The position numbers and the translations under genes are program-made. Source: JAHDFB01 sp965658745 (GTDB taxonomy: Bacteria; Bacteroidota; Bacteroidia; Chitinophagales; Saprospiraceae). Taken from it: a DNA stretch of 64,000 bases. The number at the start of each line of letters is the position of its first letter. Position 1 is the first letter of the stretch. Under the pieces are notes generated by a model that did no database searches, was not told where the DNA came from, and saw only the letters and a list, made by a program, of their open reading frames with translations. The DNA is taken from positions 91,657 to 155,656 of the forward strand of contig CBFHTK010000007.1 of the NCBI GenBank assembly GCA_965658745.1, given 5' to 3'. Shown piece after piece: positions 45,500 to 53,598 of this stretch.

Positions 45500-46792
45500 T
45501 TGATAAACAATTACAAGCAGGCAATGGATTATCTCTATCGTAATCTTCCCATGTTTCAAAGACAAGGGGCTGCTGCTATGAAAAAAGATCTTACCAATAT
45601 CCGATTACTGCTCGAAGCGATGGGTAATCCGCACAAGCAATTTAAGTCAATTCATGTTGGAGGTACCAATGGGAAGGGTAGTGCCTCTCATATGCTATCT
45701 GCCATGTTTCAGTCTCAGGGCTATCGCGTAGGAGTTTATACGTCTCCACATTACAAGGATTTTCGAGAGCGAATGAAGATCAATTCGGTAGAAAAAGTCC
45801 AATTGATTCCCAAGACTGAAGTTGTAGATTTTATAAATCAGTTTGAATCTGTTATCGAGGATATTCGCCCCTCATTTTTTGAGATAACAGTAGCTATGGC
45901 ATTTAAGTACTTTGCAGATCAAAAAGTAGATTTAGCTATAGTAGAAGTTGGATTAGGTGGACGATTAGATAGTACAAATGTTTTGGATCCAATTGTTTCA
46001 CTTATTACAAACATCAGTTTTGATCATCAGCAATTTTTAGGTAATACATTACCATTGATTGCAGGAGAAAAGGCTGGTATTATTAAGAAGAACACCCCTA
46101 TAGTAATCGGAGAGACACAAAACGAGGTTGAAACTGTATTCAGAACAAAGGCTGAGCAAATGAATGCCGTGCTAGAATATGCAGATCAAATGCTGGAGGC
46201 TAGCTATAATCAAGAAACTCGACAAATAAGCGTTTTCGGAAATGGAATCGATTTGATGTTTGATGCAAAGTGGTTCACGCCATATCAATTGAAAAATGTA
46301 CAATCGGCTTTATATACATTTTTAACTTTTGTTCGGATAGAGTCGCTAGATGTAGATTGGGGGAAGCTTAGAAGCTACTTAGAAAATATGCCAACAGTTA
46401 GCTATTTCTTAGGTAGGTGGATGCTTTTGGGCGAAAGCCCTAAAATAATTGCAGAAAGTGCCCATAATGAAGCTGGCTTAGAATATCTGATGAAGCAACT
46501 TGGACAAGAAAACTATGAGAAATTACACATGATAGTAGGATTTTCAGATGACAAGGATTTGAATAAGATTTTGCCAAAGTTTCCTCAAAAGGCTAGATAT
46601 TATTATGTCAAAGCTGATATTCCAAGGGGAATGGAAACTACAAAGTTGAAGGAACTGGCAATAAAAAATGGACTTATAGGTCGCTCTTATAGCTCCGTAA
46701 AGAATGCGTTGCGTGCTGCTAAGCGAAGAGCTGGTTCTTCTGACTTGATCTTTGTAGGTGGGAGTATTTTTGTAGTTGCTGAGGTGGTTTAA
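45500..46792 (+). CDS. folC: folylpolyglutamate synthase / dihydrofolate synthase
   Basis: FolC adds glutamate to folates. The Mur-ligase-like P-loop GGTNGKGSASHML and the ATP/folate motifs TSPHYKDFRERMKI, VEVGLGGRLDSTN, ISFDHQQFLG and GEKAGIIK are present. The frame opens at 45470, but the family starts with a phrase like NYKQAMDYLY, so the TTG at 45500 (430 residues) fits best; the ATG at 45524 would cut that helix. An exact copy of the CTTTTGGGCGAAAGCC word lies inside the gene at 46424. It converges on the YihY gene. Confidence 0.93.
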   Translation: MINNYKQAMDYLYRNLPMFQRQGAAAMKKDLTNIRLLLEAMGNPHKQFKSIHVGGTNGKGSASHMLSAMFQSQGYRVGVYTSPHYKDFRERMKINSVEKVQLIPKTEVVDFINQFESVIEDIRPSFFEITVAMAFKYFADQKVDLAIVEVGLGGRLDSTNVLDPIVSLITNISFDHQQFLGNTLPLIAGEKAGIIKKNTPIVIGETQNEVETVFRTKAEQMNAVLEYADQMLEASYNQETRQISVFGNGIDLMFDAKWFTPYQLKNVQSALYTFLTFVRIESLDVDWGKLRSYLENMPTVSYFLGRWMLLGESPKIIAESAHNEAGLEYLMKQLGQENYEKLHMIVGFSDDKDLNKILPKFPQKARYYYVKADIPRGMETTKLKELAIKNGLIGRSYSSVKNALRAAKRRAGSSDLIFVGGSIFVVAEVV

Positions 46793-46797
46793 GAGAC

Positions 46798-47760
46798 TTA
46801 AGACGTCGTTTCGATTGACTTTTTTAGATCTCTATTTACCGCTATACTCGCATTCAATTCGAATCCAACAAGCAGAATAAAACAGATCAAGTTAAACCAA
46901 AGTAAGGTTACAATCAGAGCTCCAATCGAACCATACAGTTCATTGTACTGGCCAAAATTACTCACGAAATACGAAAAGCCTAAGGAACTAAGAATAATCA
47001 AAAGGCTTGCTATAGTTGCCCCTAGCGAAAAGAACGAAAAACGTTTTCGAACTGCAGGTCCATATCGATATAGGACCGAGACGCTTGCATAAATAAGCAT
47101 TACTACTACTATCCATCGAAGAGCGCTAAACCCAAAGACAGCGAGATCATCCAAACGCAGATATTTGTCAAGTAGGTTGATGATGACATGACCGAGGACA
47201 ATCATCACTGATGACACAATGAAGATGAATACGATCAATACAGTAAGTGCAATCGCTATAAAACGCTTCTTTAACCAGTGACGTGTTTTGAATGTCTTAG
47301 TATTGGCTTTTTCAAATCCCTTCATCATACTCATCATTCCATTACTCGCAAAAAAGACGGCAAGTATCAAACCGAATGAAAGTAGCCCACTTCTTTGTCG
47401 GCTGACTATATCATCAACCACACCAAAAAGGTACTCTTCACTTGCTGCAGGTAGCAGTCCATTGATCGATTCACGTATATCTAATGCATAATTTGCTGTG
47501 GTCGGGATCAACGGTAGCAGCGTAAAGAGAAAAATCATCGTAGGAAAAAGAGCGAGGAAAAAACTAAATGACATCGAATTAGCTCGAGTAGTTATATCGT
47601 CGCGCATTGACTCCTTATAAATAAAAACAGCAACATCATAAACTGGCACACCGTAGAATCCAATGAAACTTGTTTTCTTTGCCCATTGCAAGGTGCGAAT
47701 TAGCAAAGGGTGTTTTACCCAATAATTAGAATTAAAGTATTTTTTCCAGGATTTTTCCAC
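46798..47760 (-). CDS. YihY/virulence factor BrkB family membrane protein
   Basis: The 320-residue inner-membrane protein has six hydrophobic segments with the family pattern TTRANSMSFSFFLALFP in the first, GLLPAASEEYLFGVVDDIV in the loop, and YGSIGALIVTLLWFNLICFI near the end. The family was once called ribonuclease BN in error; a transport role is suspected. It is transcribed toward folC. Confidence 0.88.
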   Translation of the reverse strand: MEKSWKKYFNSNYWVKHPLLIRTLQWAKKTSFIGFYGVPVYDVAVFIYKESMRDDITTRANSMSFSFFLALFPTMIFLFTLLPLIPTTANYALDIRESINGLLPAASEEYLFGVVDDIVSRQRSGLLSFGLILAVFFASNGMMSMMKGFEKANTKTFKTRHWLKKRFIAIALTVLIVFIFIVSSVMIVLGHVIINLLDKYLRLDDLAVFGFSALRWIVVVMLIYASVSVLYRYGPAVRKRFSFFSLGATIASLLIILSSLGFSYFVSNFGQYNELYGSIGALIVTLLWFNLICFILLVGFELNASIAVNRDLKKSIETTS

Positions 47761-47862
47761 AAAAAGTATAAGCTTATGCTCAAAAATACAATTTCAGTCG
47801 GGCAGTTCTCTCATTTTGACTAAATCAACTGCGAAACAGTGCTAAAAAATATTACCAATAGC

Positions 47863-48267
47863 CTAAAAGTGTTTTTTCATGATTTTTTTCATAAAGCCTG
47901 GAGCTCCTCTCCGTTTACCTTTAGTACTCACAAACGCAAGTGTGACCTTCCCAACATTTACAAGTTCATCCTTTTCATTATGAATCTCCGTATAGAATTT
48001 CATAAACTTGTTAGGCATTTCTATGATATGCGTAGTAATGGTTAGTAATTCATCATATCTCGCAGGTCTGACATATTTTGTTTCGTAGCTCGCCACAGGC
48101 AGCATGACATGATAACGATCTTCTAGTTCAGCATATACAAGACCTAGAGATCTCATAGCTTCGACACGCCCCACCTCAAAGTATTGCGCATAATTGCCGT
48201 AGTATAGATAACCCATTTTGTCAGTCTCACCATATCTGACTCGTATTTTAGTTTTATGTTGGTACAT
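47863..48267 (-). CDS. acyl-CoA thioesterase (YbgC type)
   Basis: The 134-residue hotdog-fold enzyme has the YbgC/4HBT motif YGETDKMGYLYYGNYAQYFE, with the likely catalytic aspartate D16. Members hydrolyse acyl-CoA or acyl-ACP thioesters and in some bacteria associate with phospholipid synthesis and the Tol system. The length is normal. It stands alone with 600 bases upstream that hold no strong gene. Confidence 0.9.
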   Translation of the reverse strand: MYQHKTKIRVRYGETDKMGYLYYGNYAQYFEVGRVEAMRSLGLVYAELEDRYHVMLPVASYETKYVRPARYDELLTITTHIIEMPNKFMKFYTEIHNEKDELVNVGKVTLAFVSTKGKRRGAPGFMKKIMKKHF

Positions 48268-48663
48268 ATTCGTTTTTTGCGTAATTGTGATCGAACTCGT
48301 CTAGTTGGAGACGAATTACTAATTGAACTTCTATCAAAGCTGAAAGTTCGTTCTAGTTTCTGATGTATAAAATCTGCTATAAAGATAGCGATAAGGATGT
48401 AAAACTCTCAGAACGAAAAGTGTGCTAGTAATTAAATAAAGGATTTCAGGTTTTAAATACTGATCCAGGTATCCAGCAGCTGCTTTTGTGGTATGATGGA
48501 ATCTTAAGAAAATCTAATAAAAAATAGTATTTCTTTGCTGTAAGACCTATAAAGCAGTATGAGAATCTTGTGCTACACTGTTTATAAAATGTTGAATATC
48601 AATATTTTAATTGATTTTTTTTTGCAAGCGGAAATTGAGAGAATAAACTCAACATGATTTCGC
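48268..48663. other. intergenic stretch without clear genes
   Basis: AT-rich sequence upstream of the thioesterase gene. A 59-codon minus-strand stretch without ATG is open near 48370-48540 but has no support. The thioesterase promoter should be here; no consensus box was recognised. Confidence 0.4.
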
Positions 48664-48822
48664 TTAATCAGGAATTTCTTCAAAGTTGCCTTCATTAATT
48701 CGCAAAATAGCATCTAGAACCTGATCAACGATTATATATCGAGGTCTCTTTTGTAGTATAAAAAATTGTTGTGAATTTCTTGTAGTGCTTTCAAAACACA
48801 CTATCACTCTGATAACGCGCAT
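48664..48822 (-). CDS. small protein of unknown function (52 residues)
   Basis: From an ATG at 48822 the frame reads MRVIRVIVCFESTTRNSQQF and on through ILQKRPRYIIVDQVLDAILR to EGNFEEIPD. The sequence is protein-like, with a beta-strand then a helix and balanced charges, unlike random AT-rich translation. It is 68 bases downstream of the 55-residue membrane peptide gene on the same strand and may belong to that unit. No family recognised; it could be a remnant of a longer gene. Confidence 0.4.
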   Translation of the reverse strand: MRVIRVIVCFESTTRNSQQFFILQKRPRYIIVDQVLDAILRINEGNFEEIPD

Positions 48823-48890
48823 CAAGTAAATGTTCCTACATAGATGACATTTTCCTTACCATTTCTATCGTACTGTTGATTGATACTGGT

Positions 48891-49058
48891 CTAGTCCTCT
48901 TGAGGCTGATTTGCTGCTTTTACCTCTTCTGTCTTTTCCATAATGGTCTGACCAAATTCCGTGTTGTTCAACAAATACCTTCCTCCAAAAAAAACTCCAG
49001 CCAAAATTGCTAATGTAATCAGCAATTTCGATAATACAGTTAGTCTAGTTCTTGCCAT
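48891..49058 (-). CDS. 55-residue membrane peptide, probable N-terminal stub of a longer gene
   Basis: The frame reads MARTRLTVLSKLLITLAILA with a single membrane segment, then GGRYLLNNTEFGQTI and a charged tail to a TAG at 48891. It lies 53 bases after the coiled-coil gene on the same strand. From memory of related Bacteroidota operons, the third gene encodes a substrate-binding/OmpA protein that opens with exactly this kind of anchor. After the TAG the same frame continues for 22 codons (ending NVIYVGTFT) to a second stop, so the gene may have been cut short. This is inference. Confidence 0.55.
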   Translation of the reverse strand: MARTRLTVLSKLLITLAILAGVFFGGRYLLNNTEFGQTIMEKTEEVKAANQPQED

Positions 49059-49111
49059 TGTATTTTTTTTTTGATAAAAAGAGTCTAGTAAATGACCTTT
49101 TATGGATTGAT

Positions 49112-50131
49112 TTACTCAAAGAATGTATCGTATTGATTAGTTCTATTACTCACCTTCTCTCGCTGAGGCGGAGCTGCACCCAGATCAAGTACATCATCGT
49201 CGTCAGCGGCTTGTTCGAGTAAGTGCGACTTTTCACCACCCAATAGCAGTGAAGTTCCTTCTTGTTCCCACTTTTCCAGCATTTTTAGTCCTTCTTCTTC
49301 AAATACTCCGTTTTGTAAATCTAGAGAACTCATGAAACTATCGGAAACTTGCATAAAGCGTTCCATTTCTCCCACTTTTTGGCTAACATCGTCCGCTACA
49401 GCCTCTAGTGCACGATCGAACATCTCACGCTTGTCTTTGTCTCCTTTTAATATTTTCATAGCAGATCCCATTGCATTATGGCTAGCCATGATCGCCTTAC
49501 GTTCTTGTTCCTTTACCTCAACTTGATCTGAAATGTCCTCAAGCATAATTTCCGAATTCTCGTACATCTTACTAAGCACTCGATACATTACTTCCATTTT
49601 CTGGTACAATTTCTCAAGCTTGATATTACTATCCTTGAGGCGACCAGCTTTTCGCGTTTTAAGAATTACAACATTTCTACGATTGTCATCTTTTGCAGCA
49701 CCTGCTTCTGCAAGATTGGTGTTTATTTGCTTTTTATTATTGATAATCAATTCTTTGAGCTTGTGCATTTGCGCTCTTAATTGACTAATCTGACGGTTCA
49801 TTTTACGAAGATTAGTCTTGAGGTCGTCTACGTAAGATTTAAGAATGCCTATTGGATCAATTTTAATAAAAAGTCCAGTAACCCATCTCATGGTACTTTT
49901 GAACATGTATCCGACTAGAGCCCTTGCCTTCGGGTCAATTGCAGTAAAAACCGCTACACCTAGAACAAGAAGTCCGACTACGATTCCTATAGTTGATGTG
50001 AAGAAACCCACGAGGGCACTTAGCGCAGCATTTACGGCCACAACTCCACCAATAGCAAGTGCAGCAAGAAAAATTCCTCCCGTTACTCCTTCAGGTCTTC
50101 TCCAAAATGATTTTCTTTTACCTTCTGCCAT
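49112..50131 (-). CDS. membrane-anchored coiled-coil protein, second gene of a conserved operon
   Basis: The 339-residue protein opens with WRRPEGVTGGIFLAALAIGG and has two hydrophobic segments (about 19-42 and 45-65), then a segment KSTMRWVTGLFIKIDPIGI that may lie on the membrane, then long helical coiled coils (about 95-300) and an acidic tail. The pattern resembles PspA-like membrane helpers only in general form. Similar proteins are widespread in Bacteroidota, often under the uninformative label of microtubule-binding protein (from memory). Its ATG overlaps the stop of the upstream gene as TAATG. Function unknown. Confidence 0.65.
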   Translation of the reverse strand: MAEGKRKSFWRRPEGVTGGIFLAALAIGGVVAVNAALSALVGFFTSTIGIVVGLLVLGVAVFTAIDPKARALVGYMFKSTMRWVTGLFIKIDPIGILKSYVDDLKTNLRKMNRQISQLRAQMHKLKELIINNKKQINTNLAEAGAAKDDNRRNVVILKTRKAGRLKDSNIKLEKLYQKMEVMYRVLSKMYENSEIMLEDISDQVEVKEQERKAIMASHNAMGSAMKILKGDKDKREMFDRALEAVADDVSQKVGEMERFMQVSDSFMSSLDLQNGVFEEEGLKMLEKWEQEGTSLLLGGEKSHLLEQAADDDDVLDLGAAPPQREKVSNRTNQYDTFFE

Positions 50132-50844
50132 TATAAGTATTGATTTATTTTATCAAAATCTGATTGAATCTGGCCCTTAACTTGTCCAAAAGAGGCCATG
50201 AACTGATCTTTAGTTAGTTGTACCTTGCTTGCTGCTTTATTAATTTCGTTTCTTGAGGTTTCCATCGATTTTTCCATGCACTCAATCTCGGTAATGAGTT
50301 TTTGCAAATGCTCTTTTCGTTTGTTTATACCAGTTTGCAATTGTTGAATCTTTGCTTCTTTTTGCTTTACTTGCTTCCTTTGCTGCTCCCTGAAAGTTTC
50401 TTCAAATTTCTTTTTCTCATTGTCAAGTACATCTAAATAGTGCTTCCCACTAGATAGTAAGCTGTCTTTTGTAATACCTGCACTTTGCAATACTGCAAAA
50501 GAAGATTTAAATCTAGTCTCTTCCTCTTCGATAACACTTTCTAGCGATTTTAAACTGCTTTTAAATTCGAGATAGTCTGGACCTTCAAGATCTTGAGCAT
50601 CAATTGCCTTTAAGAGTATGTCAGTAAATTTCTTACGTGGTTTAACTGCTTTGCTGACTGAAGATTCATACATTTCTTCTTCAATAACTGTTTCTTGTTT
50701 GCCAATATCAGCAGAAGATTTTACCGTTTTTTTTGACTTTGAAGATTGACTTTTATTTGATTTGTCACCACTGATTTGTTCGAGTTTTTCTTCGACGCTC
50801 GATTCTTCCTCGATGATGAAAAGTGATTTTATTTTTTTTAACAT
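50131..50844 (-). CDS. coiled-coil protein, first gene of a conserved operon
   Basis: The 237-residue protein has no signal or membrane segment. An acidic and serine-rich low-complexity part (about 12-72) is followed by a conserved-looking region (FTDILLKAIDAQDLEGPDYLEFKSSLKSLE, split by a turn) and by a long coiled coil (about 130-210). It is co-translated with the next gene (TAATG overlap), so the two likely form a complex at the inner membrane. No family was recognised. Confidence 0.6.
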   Translation of the reverse strand: MLKKIKSLFIIEEESSVEEKLEQISGDKSNKSQSSKSKKTVKSSADIGKQETVIEEEMYESSVSKAVKPRKKFTDILLKAIDAQDLEGPDYLEFKSSLKSLESVIEEEETRFKSSFAVLQSAGITKDSLLSSGKHYLDVLDNEKKKFEETFREQQRKQVKQKEAKIQQLQTGINKRKEHLQKLITEIECMEKSMETSRNEINKAASKVQLTKDQFMASFGQVKGQIQSDFDKINQYL

Positions 50845-51161
50845 TTTAGCTTCTATTTCGGTACTTCTATAACGCAGTATTTCGATATTTTTAGTACAAT
50901 ATATACAATGAATTGAGTGAATTGGTTGCTAAACGTTCAAGCAATTGATGTCCTTATCGATGAAGTACGATTATCACTCTACAAATTAATGAAAATACTA
51001 TTAGAAATTGCACTTTTCCTTTAGTTAATGTTTTTTGTCTCGCCTGCCTCAGCAGTGACTAAACATAGGAGATTAAAAGGAAGTGGCTTATGCCCAAAAG
51101 CTTGGTCTTCAGAAAGAGAGGATGTAGTTAAGTTCCTTTAACTATGTAGGCCCTGTCTTTT
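50845..51161. other. intergenic stretch without clear genes
   Basis: About 315 bases between two minus-strand genes; the promoter of the coiled-coil operon should lie in its left part. A half-copy of the repeated word (GCCCAAAAGC) is at about 51092. Nothing else seen. Confidence 0.4.
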
Positions 51162-52013
51162 TTAATTGCTTGCCCTAACTCGCGCCAAATAATTTGCAGC
51201 TTGTGGAGCCTCTCCAACTAAGCTTTCGAGTGTCCTAGCAACTTGAACGGCTTCGTCAAAAGACCCTAAACTTGAATTAAGTCGATATAGGTAGTAGCAG
51301 AATAGAGCTTGATTTCGTTTATCAAGATTTTCAACCTTTTGTTTCTTTAATCTTTGAATGCTTCTATTATTCGAAATGTAGAGAATCTCTCTGAAATCCT
51401 CAATAAGTTTCAGCCTCTCTTTTTGAGCTGAATCAAGATATCTCCTATTTCTATTTAGAGCATCTAGCAATAATTTGCTGCGTTTTAGATAAAAGTCCCT
51501 TAAAGTTTGCGGTGCCAAACTATGAAGGTAAATATATTCTTCTACAAATTGCAAATCACCCAAGATACTAGGTTCCGTACCATATACTTGAAATAGTTGC
51601 TCAAGTTTGGAAGTCTGCTCTAAATGGAACTTCAATATTTCAGCAATTTGTCCAGCATCGAGAAGTCCTTCATTTCTGAAAAGCTCATGTTCTTCAGGTG
51701 TAAGTATTAGCAGAGTTGGGGTAAAATCTACATTGTATTTTCGTGCTCTTGGATCTCTATCTTGTAGAAGTATAGAGATTGGAATGTACTGATATACATA
51801 ATATTGCACGGAGTCTTCGTTCCAAGTTTCGTCTGGAATAAAAAGTGCAAATTCATTAATTACTGCTCCGAATTCAAGAAGAACTTTCTTTCCCGTATAT
51901 TGAGATTCGACAAGACCTGTATCTATTTCAGTGAACCAACTTTGTTGGGAAAAGCAAGAGTTAGTTCCAAAACTGATGATTAGAAGTAGAGTGAATATTT
52001 GCTTAATAATCAT
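51162..52013 (-). CDS. secreted thioredoxin-fold protein lacking CxxC
   Basis: The 283-residue protein has a signal region (FTLLLIISFGTNSCFS), which may also be a lipoprotein signal at C20. Residues 35-130 follow the thioredoxin pattern: KKVLLEFGAV, a helix with ETWNEDSVQYYVY, ISILLQDRD and the cis-proline loop VDFTPTLLIL. The stretch where the redox CxxC belongs reads GAVINEFALF, so it cannot be a thiol oxidoreductase. The C-terminal half is helical (about 140-283) and may be a TPR-like partner-binding region. It ends an apparent two-gene unit with the GATase-like gene. Confidence 0.65.
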   Translation of the reverse strand: MIIKQIFTLLLIISFGTNSCFSQQSWFTEIDTGLVESQYTGKKVLLEFGAVINEFALFIPDETWNEDSVQYYVYQYIPISILLQDRDPRARKYNVDFTPTLLILTPEEHELFRNEGLLDAGQIAEILKFHLEQTSKLEQLFQVYGTEPSILGDLQFVEEYIYLHSLAPQTLRDFYLKRSKLLLDALNRNRRYLDSAQKERLKLIEDFREILYISNNRSIQRLKKQKVENLDKRNQALFCYYLYRLNSSLGSFDEAVQVARTLESLVGEAPQAANYLARVRASN

Positions 52014-52021
52014 ATTAAATA

Positions 52022-53299
52022 CTATGTTTTGCGTTTCTTTTTTTCTGCTGCTGGGAATAAAATATTATTTAAAATTAACCGATATCCGGGCGAATTTGGA
52101 TGCAAACTAAGATCTGTTTCAGGATCATTCACATAGTGCCTGTAGTCCTCTGGATCATGACCACCGTAAAATGTCCAAGTTCCATATCCTTGTTCACTGT
52201 GAATAAAACGAACCTCATTGTCAGACTTGGATTCACCCAATATTAGAACATCCGATTTTACGTATTGCTTCTTAAAAGAGGTAGTTTGACCCATGAAACC
52301 TTTTATTGTTCTAGTGTGGTTTTGGGTTAACATTGTAGGTATTGGATCCCATTTTGCTGAAAAGTCAAAAAGAGTAAAATAATCATTCTCAGCTTGAGTC
52401 TTTCGATTCCGGTTGTCTATGCTCGAAAATTCGTACGTCATCGGATCAGAAATAAGATCAAAGTCTTGAAAAGCAAAGGTTTTTGAAAAATCAAGCTTAC
52501 TCTGAGCGTTGGGATCAGCTCCGTCACCATCATATACATTGTGGCAAATGTCGTGTCCTTCAGCAGCTAATGCAATATCATATGAATCTGTTGCTGAACA
52601 CATCGCAAACATGAATCCACCACCTTCTACATATTCTTTAATTTTTTTGGCGACAGCCAATTTTAACTGGGAAACTTTATTAAACCCTAAAGAAGTCGCA
52701 AGACTCTCCATCTTCTGCTGGTTGGCTCTATACCAAGGTTTTGTATGTTGACTAGCGTAGAATTTACCATATTGACCAGTAAAATCTTCATGATGTAAAT
52801 GAAGCCAATCGTATTGAGCGAGCTTATCTTCTAGGACCTCACGATCGTAGACCGTTTCGTACGGTATTTCTGCATAGGTTAGAACCATTGTTACTGCGTC
52901 ATCCCAAGGTTGTATTTTCTCGCCTTTGGCATTAAAGTCTGGAGTATATACAGCTATTTTTGGTGCTTTTTCAAGTTTAATAACTTCTTGATTGACTTCT
53001 GGATTTGCTATTTGTTGTCGAATAAGACCAAACTTTGCATTTGGTATTACTTCATAACTTATTCCCCTGATTTTACATTCTGATTCGAATCTAGGAGTGT
53101 GAGCGAATGCAAAGCTTCCACCTCGGTAATTTAACAACCAGTAAGTCTCCACTTCTTGGGTTAATACCCAATATGTGAGACCGTATGCTTTGAGATGATC
53201 ACGTTGCTTTTCGCTGTCCATGGGCAAAAGAATGTAAGAACCCTTAGCTTGGTAGCCGATGACACTAAACACAACTATTAAAAATATCCACTTCTTCAT
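52022..53299 (-). CDS. secreted protein with class I glutamine amidotransferase-like fold
   Basis: The 425-residue protein has a signal peptide (IFLIVVFSVIGYQA). The central part contains PKIAVYTPDFNAKGEKIQPW, DWLHLHHEDFTG and a nucleophile-elbow-like GGGFMFAMCSATD with a cysteine, then HGGHDPEDYRHYV-like residues near the end (YGGHDPEDY). This is the GATase1-like fold. Bacteroidota homologues are, as I recall, often labelled asparagine synthetase B, which the fold does not support. It is divergent from the vWA protein gene over a 299-base gap, and this pairing suggests a joint envelope role. Function is unknown. Confidence 0.6.
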   Translation of the reverse strand: MKKWIFLIVVFSVIGYQAKGSYILLPMDSEKQRDHLKAYGLTYWVLTQEVETYWLLNYRGGSFAFAHTPRFESECKIRGISYEVIPNAKFGLIRQQIANPEVNQEVIKLEKAPKIAVYTPDFNAKGEKIQPWDDAVTMVLTYAEIPYETVYDREVLEDKLAQYDWLHLHHEDFTGQYGKFYASQHTKPWYRANQQKMESLATSLGFNKVSQLKLAVAKKIKEYVEGGGFMFAMCSATDSYDIALAAEGHDICHNVYDGDGADPNAQSKLDFSKTFAFQDFDLISDPMTYEFSSIDNRNRKTQAENDYFTLFDFSAKWDPIPTMLTQNHTRTIKGFMGQTTSFKKQYVKSDVLILGESKSDNEVRFIHSEQGYGTWTFYGGHDPEDYRHYVNDPETDLSLHPNSPGYRLILNNILFPAAEKKKRKT

Positions 53300-53598
53300 A
53301 TACTACTAAACTTTGCTTTTTTGTTTGATTTCATAGAACTTCCATGCGGCAAACAAATATACTGGTATTAACTCGTTTGTAAGCTTGAACGTTTCTCAAG
53401 AGCTGTTAAATTTCTACTAAATCTAAACGATTCATATCTAAATTGAATTAGATATACCTATTTATGGCCCTTAGCGTTCGGAATTATGATAAAAGTAATC
53501 ACTGCTAGTCAATCGTAGTTGTAGGTCTTTTTAAAGAAATCTGTTATAATATTATGCATATTTGCACTCGTTTTTAAATACTAAAATGAATTTAATCT

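Noticed and set aside
48370..48540. 59-codon minus-strand stretch without ATG
   Set aside because: Open by chance is likely in AT-rich DNA; no start and no homology seen.
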